NCBI GenBank assembly: GCA_021163505.1
Contig: JAGGVE010000018.1
Location: 1 to 37,727, forward strand
DNA: 37,727 nt
DNA from: Candidatus Iainarchaeum sp.
GTDB taxonomy: Archaea > Iainarchaeota > Iainarchaeia > Iainarchaeales > DTGL01
Direction: 5' to 3'
Position 1 is the stretch's first letter, and every line of letters begins with the position of its first letter. Below the pieces are notes generated by a model. It saw nothing but the letters and a program-made list of their open reading frames with translations, was not told where the DNA came from and did no database searches. Shown here piece after piece: positions 18,677-27,418 of this stretch. The position numbers and the translations under genes were made by a program.

Positions 18677-19618
18677 ATGTGGCAGATGCTCGCATTCACT
18701 ATTTCATTATTTGGGCTTGTAATTGCAACCTATACTGATCTGAAAGAAAGAATTGTACCAAATAAGCTCAATCTTTTTCTGGTAAGTTCCGGGTTGTTAA
18801 TACACCTATCTTTTTCTTATTTGAATAATAATTGGTCACTCTTTGGTTATGCTATATTTGCGCTTATTTATTCTTTTCTGTTTGCGTATTTTCTTTATAG
18901 AATTGGGGCCTGGGCTGGTGGCGATGTAAAGCTCTTTACTGCTTTGGCTGCATTGAATCCAGTGAATCCTTTCATTGTGAGATTCTTTGGATTTAATGGA
19001 ACAGCTATCAGCATGCCGCTCTTCCCAATAGAATTATTTGTTCTTACTATATTTGCAATGTTGCCAATAAATATTGTTATATTATTTAAGCGAGCAGATT
19101 CGAGCACAAGGAAACACCTCTTGTTTTTGCTTTCAATCCCTATTTCCCTTTGGGTTTGCAGCATTGCAATTCCAATCAAAATGGTTAGCACACTATTTGC
19201 AACACTTTCGTTTTTTGGTTTTATTTATTTCATATTCGCTTGCTACTTCGCAGGCAAAGTCATCCTAACCAAAAAAATAAAAATAAGTGAACTGCAAGAA
19301 GGCGATATACCTGCAGAATCCATACGAATTGTAGATGGAAAAGTGATTAGGGAAAAAGGTTTTAATATAAAAAAGCTTATTAATTACTTAGCTCAACATA
19401 AAATAGGGAACGGCAAGCAAGGAGATGAAATAGTGAGCCCATTAAAAGCCCGTGGAGTTACTGAAGAAGAGATTATAAAGCTAAAAGAGCTTGTGAACAA
19501 AAAAATGCTCGAGGATTCTATATATATAAAAGAGTCCGCCCCTATGGTCCCAGCAATTCTAACAGCTTATATCGTTTTGAATATTTCGGGTGATATCTTA
19601 TGGATTTTAGCCGCTTGA
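18677..19618 (+). CDS. Prepilin peptidase, A24 family (EppA/FlaK/PibD-like)
   Basis: ATYTDLKERIVPNKLNLFL and WAGGDVKLFTALAALNP (paired catalytic Asp), multiple TM helices, soluble insertion near the C terminus. Confidence 0.85.
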   Translation: MWQMLAFTISLFGLVIATYTDLKERIVPNKLNLFLVSSGLLIHLSFSYLNNNWSLFGYAIFALIYSFLFAYFLYRIGAWAGGDVKLFTALAALNPVNPFIVRFFGFNGTAISMPLFPIELFVLTIFAMLPINIVILFKRADSSTRKHLLFLLSIPISLWVCSIAIPIKMVSTLFATLSFFGFIYFIFACYFAGKVILTKKIKISELQEGDIPAESIRIVDGKVIREKGFNIKKLINYLAQHKIGNGKQGDEIVSPLKARGVTEEEIIKLKELVNKKMLEDSIYIKESAPMVPAILTAYIVLNISGDILWILAA

Positions 19619-20121
19619 ATAAAAGAGGTCAGACATCTATTGAATTTCTTTTCCTTTTCCTCATAATGCTGATATATGTAAATACAATAGTATATCCTAA
19701 CATGAATATCTCACGAGCATATATAGAAGACACCCACAGAGTAGGGCAGGCAAGGCTTGCAATCAAACAGATTGCAAACGCGGTTACGGAAGTTGCAGCA
19801 TCAAGTGGAGAAAGCAAACAAACATTATATGTATTTTTAGATTCCAACACAGAGCTTATCTGCGATGAAACAAATAATAAGATACAGTTCGAGGTTGGAA
19901 TGAACACAGAAGCAAAGGTATCTTCACCCAACCCTGGAGAAAATGAATGTGATAATACGACCTGCTATGGAGTCGAATATCTTTCTCTACCAACTGGAAT
20001 TACTTTAGACTGCGGAAACTTTAACAATAATGTACAAACAACAGGAGACTACTCCGCTAAATTTAAGATAGAGGTGTACAAGGATCCGACAGGGAAGGTG
20101 AAATTCAATGTTGTTATCTAA
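19600..20121 (+). CDS. Pilin-like protein, class III signal peptide
   Basis: MDFSRLNKRGQTSIEFLFLFLIMLIYVNTIVYPN; overlaps the peptidase end by 19 nt. Confidence 0.75.
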   Translation: MDFSRLNKRGQTSIEFLFLFLIMLIYVNTIVYPNMNISRAYIEDTHRVGQARLAIKQIANAVTEVAASSGESKQTLYVFLDSNTELICDETNNKIQFEVGMNTEAKVSSPNPGENECDNTTCYGVEYLSLPTGITLDCGNFNNNVQTTGDYSAKFKIEVYKDPTGKVKFNVVI

Positions 20122-20467
20122 AAGAGCACAATCATCCTTTGAGATGATAATGGTAACTGGGATAATAATTATGTTAGCGCTCACTATAACCTCCTATCTG
20201 CCGAAGGTTGGAGTAAGCACAGGCATAATTTCTGTGCTTAAATCTGAAACCCTGAAAGAATTGAGTAAAGAGGACAAGTTCTATTTTATAGAAGGGATTG
20301 ACCCGCCCGAAGGCATTGGTGGTGATGGCAAAGTTGTTGTGAGAATCGGCGGCGGAGACAAAAGCGCGGTTGAGGCACGGATTGTGGGCATCGCTAGTAC
20401 ATTGGAAGATTTAAACTTTTACCATACCGCCAATATAATAGTGGAGCAGGCTTGGCCTTATAACTAA
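20108..20467 (+). CDS. Pilin-like protein, class III signal peptide
   Basis: MLLSKRAQSSFEMIMVTGIIIMLALTITSYLP; overlaps the previous gene. Confidence 0.75.
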   Translation: MLLSKRAQSSFEMIMVTGIIIMLALTITSYLPKVGVSTGIISVLKSETLKELSKEDKFYFIEGIDPPEGIGGDGKVVVRIGGGDKSAVEARIVGIASTLEDLNFYHTANIIVEQAWPYN

Positions 20468-20473
20468 TTAGCA

Positions 20474-22594
20474 CTAATCTCGCTGTGTTGGTTTTACAAA
20501 TCCGTATCTTGGTCTATAGATTTCGCCTTTTCTTTCCAGTTTGTTTAGGAGATCTTCAACCTTCTCTCTATCCAGACCAAACTGTGAAGCCTCAGCGATA
20601 ACATCATCTACAGCAACGTTGTCTTGCTGTTTTGCTTTTTCCTTTATAATGGCAAGCAGCTTTCTCATATTCTCCAGCTGTGTATGGGTCTGGCCAGATA
20701 TTATAAGGTCTATATCTATTTTCCCAGTTTCTGGATCTGTTACAACATCTTTCAATGAGCGTTTAAGCAGTCTTATTGCGCGCTCAGCATCCTGCTTTTC
20801 CACAACATTACTGAGCCTTACTCTTGCAGACGCTTCGCTTAATCTAATCAGACCTTCAAGCTGCCTGTGAGTAGCTGCATAAGAGCCTTCCTGCTTTCCC
20901 CTCTCACGCAGACCAACATAGAATTCTGCAAGAGTTTCTATCGCTTCCTTGGAAAGGGTAGGGAAAACCTTTTGTCTTGCGTAAGAGATATATTTCCGCA
21001 ATAGGTCAGGCTCTATTACTGGCTGTGTAAAGGCTTTGATCTGTTCCTCCTCTTTCTTTTTTAGCTTCTTTCCCGTAAGCTGTGATTGTAAAAGCTTTTC
21101 TCCTGCTTGGTGAGTTTTTAGTATAAAGTTTGCTATTTCAGTATCACGAGTCCTATCCAGCACATCTTTTATCATGAAGAATAGGTCAAAGCGTGAAATC
21201 AGAGTTGGGGGCAAATCTATCTGCTCTATAAGTGGTTCGTATTGTTCAAACCTAGAGAACTTTGGATTAGCAGCAGCTAAAATACTTGTATCGGTTTTGA
21301 AGCGTGCTATAATCCCCGCTTTTGCAACGCTAACAGTGCCTTGCTCCATGGCTTCATGTAGAGCGGAGCGTTCGTCAGCAGGCATTTTATCGAGCTCATC
21401 CACCATGGCAACACCGCCACTAGCAAGCACCAAGGCGCCTGCTTTAAGGGTCCAGCTACCTTCGCCAAATTCATCCTTAACTGCGCTCGCTGTTAGGCCA
21501 ACTCCACTTGTGGTTTTACCGCCAACATAAATACTTTTAGGGGCGATTGCATTGGCGGACATTAAAATCTGACTTTTTGCAGTCCCTGGATCGCCAACAA
21601 GCAAAATGTGGATGTTTCCTCTTATGGCTTGCGTTGGTAAAACCTTCTTTACGCCGCCAAATAGCTGCAGAACAATGGCTTCTTTTACATCCTCATGTCC
21701 ATAAATGCTCGGTGCAATGCTATTTATGAGCTTTTCATATATTTCAGGGTCCTTTGCAAGCTCTCTTATTTTTTCTTCTTCTTCTGGCGTTATATCTATC
21801 TCTTCAAATTCCTGTTGCGTTTGCTCTAAATAAATGCATTCCAAATATCTGCCAAAAACTGGTTTTGCAGCTTTTGCAGGAGCAAGGCGAAGCACACCAA
21901 CAAGCACAACCTTTTCGCCCGGCAAAACCTTGTTAACCAAATCATCAGAGACATAAATGTCAAGTGTAGTGGGCTGCTCACTTCCCTTCAGCACCTCTAA
22001 AGGCTCCTGAATCTGTATCTTTTGATAGTCCACAAACTTTGATTGTTCTTCAACAAGAGAAAAATCCTTATGGCGACACTCACACATAGCTGGCTGAATA
22101 ATGGTCTGGCCTGATTGCGGGACTCTGTATACATTGCCACACCTATTGCAACGCCACACAGCAAGCTTCAATTTTGGCAGAACATCAGTTATCTGTTTTA
22201 TAACGCCCTCAACACAAATAAGCCTGTTGATATGGTTAGCACTCAGATTCCTGAGAAGAATCTTGCGATCTTCTGGTAGATTGAAAACCCGTATATGCAC
22301 GCTGAAATCTTTTACATCCAAAGTAGGCAGCTCAATGCGTTTTAAAGCTAAACGCGCTGCTTCAAGAAGTGTATCTGGCTTTTCAAGCAGCTCATCGGCT
22401 AAGCTGTAATCAAACTTTTCAAGCTCCGCAAAGTCTATGAATAAGGAGCGCTTTTCGGGATAGGTTTCTGCCAAGTGTTCTATCTCCTTACGATACCGCG
22501 TTTCAAAGAAGTTTTGGAATTTTTCAACCAGCGGACTTTCTTCAGAAAGTACTTCTTCGGTGCTTGAAAGTTTTAATGGCATATTCTCACTCAA
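20474..22594 (-). CDS. mcm: MCM replicative helicase
   Basis: Zinc motif CNRCGNVYRV...CECRH, Walker A GDPGTAKSQIL, Walker B ALVLASGGVAMVDELDKM, SRFDLFFMIKD; no intein insertion. Confidence 0.95.
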   Translation of the reverse strand: MSENMPLKLSSTEEVLSEESPLVEKFQNFFETRYRKEIEHLAETYPEKRSLFIDFAELEKFDYSLADELLEKPDTLLEAARLALKRIELPTLDVKDFSVHIRVFNLPEDRKILLRNLSANHINRLICVEGVIKQITDVLPKLKLAVWRCNRCGNVYRVPQSGQTIIQPAMCECRHKDFSLVEEQSKFVDYQKIQIQEPLEVLKGSEQPTTLDIYVSDDLVNKVLPGEKVVLVGVLRLAPAKAAKPVFGRYLECIYLEQTQQEFEEIDITPEEEEKIRELAKDPEIYEKLINSIAPSIYGHEDVKEAIVLQLFGGVKKVLPTQAIRGNIHILLVGDPGTAKSQILMSANAIAPKSIYVGGKTTSGVGLTASAVKDEFGEGSWTLKAGALVLASGGVAMVDELDKMPADERSALHEAMEQGTVSVAKAGIIARFKTDTSILAAANPKFSRFEQYEPLIEQIDLPPTLISRFDLFFMIKDVLDRTRDTEIANFILKTHQAGEKLLQSQLTGKKLKKKEEEQIKAFTQPVIEPDLLRKYISYARQKVFPTLSKEAIETLAEFYVGLRERGKQEGSYAATHRQLEGLIRLSEASARVRLSNVVEKQDAERAIRLLKRSLKDVVTDPETGKIDIDLIISGQTHTQLENMRKLLAIIKEKAKQQDNVAVDDVIAEASQFGLDREKVEDLLNKLERKGEIYRPRYGFVKPTQRD

Positions 22595-22748
22595 CTTAGC
22601 GCTTTTAAATAAAATTAAACTTTTTAGAGCTTAGTTCCGATGAAAACAATCTTTAAAAGCAGTGTTGAGAGCGAGAACTGAAGATGTTGGAATCTTAATA
22701 ATTAGAGCGATGTTTTTAATTTATTTTTATGGAGTTTGAAATTCAAAC

Positions 22749-23375
22749 CTAACAAAGCGTTTTCTTTGGCTTTCCTGGGACTATATGGTGTTCTCTACAA
22801 CGAGCTTCGTAAAGCTCTTCGCTACCGACTATTATTAGGGGGCTATCATAGGGCGCAGGTTTTCCATCAATTAGGCGCTGTGTGAAATAGGCCTCTTTAC
22901 CACAGATGCGCTCCTTGCCATTTTTATCTTTTAGCTTATATGTGCATATTGCATGCAACTTATCAACGTGATCGCTTAATGCAATCATATCTGCAACTGT
23001 TCTTCTTGAGTCGCGGAAAGGAAAAGGTTCGCCTCTAAAGTCTAGGTTCAGACATGCGAGTATTACTCTAATATTGCGAGAGGCAAGCTCCAATGCAACA
23101 TCAATGATCTCATCATCCAAGAATTGAATTTCGTCTACGCCTATTACTTCTGTATTCGGTTCAAGCTTCTCAAGAATCTCACGGCTTTTATTTATTGGGA
23201 TAGCATCTATTATTCTTTTATCATGCGAATATATGCAGTTCTCCCCGCCTCGAAAGTCCAAAGCAGGAGTAAATACCTGCACTTTCTGGCCAGCGATCAT
23301 CGCTCTGCGAATTCTCCTTATAAGCTCCTCAGATTTGCCGCTAAACATTGGCCCGGTAATCATTTCAATTGGCAT
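22749..23375 (-). CDS. tdk: Thymidine kinase (type II)
   Basis: MITGPMFSGKSEELIRRIRR, IGVDEIQFLDDE, CLNLDFRGEPFPF, zinc-lid Cys residues. Confidence 0.93.
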   Translation of the reverse strand: MPIEMITGPMFSGKSEELIRRIRRAMIAGQKVQVFTPALDFRGGENCIYSHDKRIIDAIPINKSREILEKLEPNTEVIGVDEIQFLDDEIIDVALELASRNIRVILACLNLDFRGEPFPFRDSRRTVADMIALSDHVDKLHAICTYKLKDKNGKERICGKEAYFTQRLIDGKPAPYDSPLIIVGSEELYEARCREHHIVPGKPKKTLC

Positions 23376-23527
23376 AGCACATCTCCATTAAATTCCAGAA
23401 GCATTTTCTTTAAATAGCTTATTTTCAAAAGCACCCAAAGAATAATCTTTTCTTTATTGGAATAATACAGCAAAAAAATCAATGTTTTAAAGATTTTTAG
23501 GTAAAAATAGGTGTTGAGTTACCGTTC

Positions 23528-25027
23528 TTGAAGCGAGGTGTTGTTTTGCAGAATAAATTCTATATAACCACAGCAATAGATTATCCGAGTTCAAATCCGC
23601 ATTTAGGGCATGCTTACGAAAAGCTATGCGCTGATGTGCTTGCAAGGTGGAATAGGCTTTTAGGCAAGCAGGTGTTTTTCCTTACCGGCACGGATGAGCA
23701 TGGCTTAAAAATCATGAGAGCAGCGCAAAAAGCTGGTCTAACACCGCAAGCCTTTGTTGATAGACAAAGCGAGAAATTTAAGGAACTCTGCTCGCTTTGG
23801 AACATAAGCTATGATCGCTTTATAAGGACAACTGAGAAGCAGCATATCAAAGTGGCTCAACAGATATTCAAGAAGATTTATGAAAAGGGAGATATATATT
23901 TAGGCACTTATACCGGAAAGTATTGCGCTGACTGTGAAACATTTTACACTGAGAAAGACCTAATTGATGGCAAATGCCCTGTGCATGGGAAAGAATGCGA
24001 ACTTGTGAGCGAGGAATCCTATTTCTTCAGGCTGAGTAAATACAAGGAAAAAGTGATTGAGTATATTGAAAAGAATGATCTTTCTATATGGCCAGCAGGC
24101 AAGAAGGAGGAAATAAAAAACAGGCTAAAGCAAGATTTGCTGGATTTGAGCGTCTCGCGCACGAGCTTTGATTGGGGCATTCCTGTGCCAATAAATCCAA
24201 AGCATGTGCAATACGTGTGGATTGATGCATTGATCAATTACATAAGCGGTGTTGATTATCCTAATGAGCAATTCAAAAAATTCTGGCCTGCAGATGTGCA
24301 CCTAATTGGCAAGGATATTGTGTGGCACCATACAGTAATATGGTGGAGCATCTTAATGGCTGCAAACATCGAGCTGCCGAAAACAGTGCTTGTGCATGGT
24401 TTTATTCAGACAGAAAGCGGTGAAAAAATGAGCAAAAGCAAGGGCAATGTTATTGATCCTATCGAGCTTGCAAAGAACTACAATATTGACTCCATTCGTT
24501 ACTATCTAATTAGAGAGATTCCTTTCGGCGAAGATGGCTACTTCTCAGAAGAGAAGCTCATTGAGAGGCACAATACTGAGCTAGCGAACGATTTGGGAAA
24601 CTTGGTGAATAGAACATTGGCTATGACGGAGCGTTACTTTAGTGGAGTGGTTCCTGCAGGCAGCCTTGATGTAGAACTCAAGGAAAAATTAAATCTCGAA
24701 AAAGTAAAGCAGCATATGCAGAAATTTGAATTGCATCTAGCACTTGCAGAAATAATGAGTTTTGTGAAGGCATGCAACCAGTATATTAATGAGAAAGAGC
24801 CTTGGAAGAAGCAGGGTAAAGAGCTTAGCGATATAATTTACACGCTTGTGGAAGCGCTCAGGGCTATTGCAATATTATTGCACGCGTTTATGCCTGCAAG
24901 CTCAGAAAAAATAGCAAATGCGCTTAGCATTGAGGTAAAGAGTATTGAAGATGTATTTTCAGAGAAGGGGCTTGCTGGTAAGAAAGTAACAAAACCAGGG
25001 ATACTATTTCAAAAAATAAATAGATAG
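23528..25027 (+). CDS. metG: Methionyl-tRNA synthetase, bacterial (Thermus-like) type
   Basis: FYITTAIDYPSSNPHLGHAYEKLCADVLARW, CADCETFYTEKDLIDGKCPVHG, WIDALINYISGVDYP, EKMSKSKGNVIDP. Confidence 0.95.
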   Translation: MKRGVVLQNKFYITTAIDYPSSNPHLGHAYEKLCADVLARWNRLLGKQVFFLTGTDEHGLKIMRAAQKAGLTPQAFVDRQSEKFKELCSLWNISYDRFIRTTEKQHIKVAQQIFKKIYEKGDIYLGTYTGKYCADCETFYTEKDLIDGKCPVHGKECELVSEESYFFRLSKYKEKVIEYIEKNDLSIWPAGKKEEIKNRLKQDLLDLSVSRTSFDWGIPVPINPKHVQYVWIDALINYISGVDYPNEQFKKFWPADVHLIGKDIVWHHTVIWWSILMAANIELPKTVLVHGFIQTESGEKMSKSKGNVIDPIELAKNYNIDSIRYYLIREIPFGEDGYFSEEKLIERHNTELANDLGNLVNRTLAMTERYFSGVVPAGSLDVELKEKLNLEKVKQHMQKFELHLALAEIMSFVKACNQYINEKEPWKKQGKELSDIIYTLVEALRAIAILLHAFMPASSEKIANALSIEVKSIEDVFSEKGLAGKKVTKPGILFQKINR

Positions 25028-25101
25028 GCAGAGAATCACAACACATCAGCGAAACCTTTAAATACCATCTGTAATAAATATTATAACAATTTAAGGGTGA
25101 T

Positions 25102-25668
25102 TTGATGTTTGAGATTATTGTTGGCGTTATTGGGCTTATTCTGCTAATATTCGTAATAGCACTTCTTGTAATGTATAATTCGCTTGTTGCTAAGAAAAAT
25201 CAGGTGGAAAATGCATGGTATCAGATTGACGTACAGCTGAAGAAAAGAGCTGATTTAGTGCCAAACCTTGTTGAGGTCGTAAAGGGTTATATGGCTCACG
25301 AACGAGGTGTTTTAGAGAATGTTACAAAGGCAAGAACAGCCTTTCTCAATGCCTCTAGTATTCAGGAAAAGGCGCAGGCTGCAAATCTCCTTACTGGTGC
25401 ATTGAAAACATTGTTTGCTGTTGCTGAAAACTACCCAAACCTGAAAGCAAGTCAAAATTTCTTGCAGTTGCAGGAAGAGCTCAGCGGCATTGAAAATAAG
25501 ATTGCTTATGCAAGACAGTTTTACAACGATGCGATAATGCAATATAATATTGCATTACAATCATTCCCAACAAATGTGGTTGCAAAGATATTCGGCTTTA
25601 AGCCAGAGAGGGATTACTTCGAGATAGCGGAAGAAGAGCGCAAAGTACCAAAGGTAAGCTTTAAGTGA
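25102..25668 (+). CDS. lemA: LemA family protein
   Basis: N-terminal [45 protein letters not shown]. Confidence 0.93.
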   Translation: MMFEIIVGVIGLILLIFVIALLVMYNSLVAKKNQVENAWYQIDVQLKKRADLVPNLVEVVKGYMAHERGVLENVTKARTAFLNASSIQEKAQAANLLTGALKTLFAVAENYPNLKASQNFLQLQEELSGIENKIAYARQFYNDAIMQYNIALQSFPTNVVAKIFGFKPERDYFEIAEEERKVPKVSFK

Positions 25669-25673
25669 AATAA

Positions 25674-26552
25674 ATGCTGGTATGGGATGCAATAGCTGTA
25701 AATAAACGCAACAGCTTTCTTCTATTTTTCTTCTTTTTCCTATTTGTTCTTGCTTTAGGCTGGCTTTTTAGTGAGGTAACTGGTTTGGGAGTTATAGGTT
25801 TGATAATTGCATTTATTATTGCGGTCGTTTCGGTATATTTTTCCTATTATTATTCGGATCAGATTGTACTGAAAATAAGCAGGGCGAGGCCAGCAACGCA
25901 TGAGGAGTACACCTATTTGGATAACGTGGTAGAAGGTTTAGCTATTGCGGCAGGTATTCCGAAACCTAAGATTTATGTAATAGATGATTCCGCTCCAAAT
26001 GCATTTGCTACTGGCAGAGATCCAGAGCATGCAGTTATATGCGTAACCACAGGCCTGCTGAAAAAATTGAACAGAGCGGAGCTTGAAGGCGTTATCGCTC
26101 ATGAAATATCGCATATAAAGAATTATGATATCAGATTTATGACCCTCGTTTCAGTGATGGTTGGATTGATAGCACTTCTTAGTGATTGGATGCTACGCGC
26201 CTTTTGGTGGGGCGGAAATAGAAGGGAGAAAGGAAATATTTTTGTGTTGGTTATTGCAATAGTGGCTGCAATTCTAGCACCGATTATTGCAACACTCATA
26301 AAGCTCGCTATTTCAAGACAACGCGAATTTTTAGCCGATGCTAATGCTGCCTTATTGACCCGATATCCAGAAGGCCTGGCCTCAGCACTTGAAAAGCTTG
26401 CTAAAGATAAGGAGCCTTTAGAAGCAGCAAACAAGGCAACAGCACATCTTTATATTGTCAACCCTTTAAAGGACCACAAATCCTTTTTGAACAATCTATT
26501 TAGTACACACCCACCAATTGAAGAGAGGATAAGAAGGCTGCGCAGCATGTAG
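25674..26552 (+). CDS. htpX: HtpX-like M48 membrane metalloprotease
   Basis: APNAFATGRDPEHAVICVTTGLL, VIAHEISHIKNYD, REFLADANAAL, FSTHPPIEERIRRLRSM. Confidence 0.95.
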   Translation: MLVWDAIAVNKRNSFLLFFFFFLFVLALGWLFSEVTGLGVIGLIIAFIIAVVSVYFSYYYSDQIVLKISRARPATHEEYTYLDNVVEGLAIAAGIPKPKIYVIDDSAPNAFATGRDPEHAVICVTTGLLKKLNRAELEGVIAHEISHIKNYDIRFMTLVSVMVGLIALLSDWMLRAFWWGGNRREKGNIFVLVIAIVAAILAPIIATLIKLAISRQREFLADANAALLTRYPEGLASALEKLAKDKEPLEAANKATAHLYIVNPLKDHKSFLNNLFSTHPPIEERIRRLRSM

Positions 26553-26559
26553 TTTTATC

Positions 26560-27042
26560 CTACGTTTTGCCATACCTCATAATGTACAGCACATCCGTTA
26601 AAAGGTTGGAAGGAGCATGGCCCAAATTTCGGTAAGATTCTACAATTACAAATATTTTGTCAATTCTCTTTTTCGCTCCTCTTAAAAATCGGTACAATAA
26701 AGCAGGGTTATCGAAGATCTCGGGACCATATTTTATAAGAAGTGCTGCAAGGGCCTTTTTCTCAGGGTCGGCAAGCTTTGAAATGAGGGAATGCGCTTCT
26801 CTCAGCCTTTCATCTCGAATTAGTATTTCTCCATAATTGGGGTGCTCTGCACAGAATCTTTCAATGATCCTCGAAGGTTCTTTAATGTTTGCTTCCTCTG
26901 CTAGGCGAACATATCTGCGAGCTCTTAATACCTTTATAAGAGTTTTACCTGCAACAACTGCGCCTTTTGCAGCTTTGCTGGCAGTAAGCGCCCTCTTTGG
27001 TTTTCTGCGTAATTTTGCATATTTCCTTGCAACTGCTGGCAT
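26560..27042 (-). CDS. Hypothetical basic protein
   Basis: 160-aa ORF with very basic N terminus and helical body; no recognised family. Confidence 0.55.
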   Translation of the reverse strand: MPAVARKYAKLRRKPKRALTASKAAKGAVVAGKTLIKVLRARRYVRLAEEANIKEPSRIIERFCAEHPNYGEILIRDERLREAHSLISKLADPEKKALAALLIKYGPEIFDNPALLYRFLRGAKKRIDKIFVIVESYRNLGHAPSNLLTDVLYIMRYGKT

Positions 27043-27201
27043 AATAAGAATAGCGTGTGGAAGTATTTAATCTTTTTGCATATAGAAACCTCTGGCAGGC
27101 CCATACAAAACAAAGTGGGTTTTTGTTATTCCAAAAAAAGAATATATAAAAATTTACGCCGGGAGTGGGATTCGAACCCACGCGAGCAAAGCTCACCTGC
27201 T

Positions 27202-27345
27202 ATCTCGTTTCCTGAAACTTTTCTTTGGGCAATCAGAGAAACTACGCTTGCGATGCCTCTTCCTTTTTTATCCCTGAAATGGTTTTTCTTTCTTTGGGGA
27301 AACTTACACCTTTCTTTCTTTTCTAAAGAAAGAAAGGGGGGAGAG
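27202..27345 (-). other. 144-nt tRNA intron at canonical position 37/38
   Basis: BHB: CCUGC/GCAGG outer helix, bulge AU^A, CUCG/CGAG 4-bp central helix, bulge AG^C. Confidence 0.85.
27307..27336. repeat. Near-perfect inverted repeat inside the tRNA-Ser intron
   Basis: acctttctttcttttctaaagaaagaaagg: CCTTTCTTTCTTT pairs with AAAGAAAGAAAGG around a 3-nt loop. Confidence 0.8.
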
Positions 27346-27418
27346 CTCGAGGCAGGCGCGTTGGACCACTCCGCCATCCCGGCATTACTTATATAAAAAA
27401 GCTACAAAACTCCTTTTT

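Larger units (their letters stand above)
27157..27383 (-). tRNA. tRNA-Ser(CGA) with intron
   Basis: Minus strand GCCGGGA TG GCGGAGTGGTCCAACGC G CCTGC CTCGAG [intron 27202-27345] A GCAGG, long variable arm with GAGC/GCTC, GTGGG TTCGAAT CCCAC TCCCGGC, discriminator G. Spliced length 83 nt. Confidence 0.92.

Noticed and set aside
20474-22594. Intein in MCM (also considered for rfcS and topA)
   Set aside because: Walker A/B and catalytic motifs are at normal spacing with no insertion.
27126-27377. ORFs on both strands across the tRNA-Ser gene
   Set aside because: The region is fully explained by an intron-containing tRNA.
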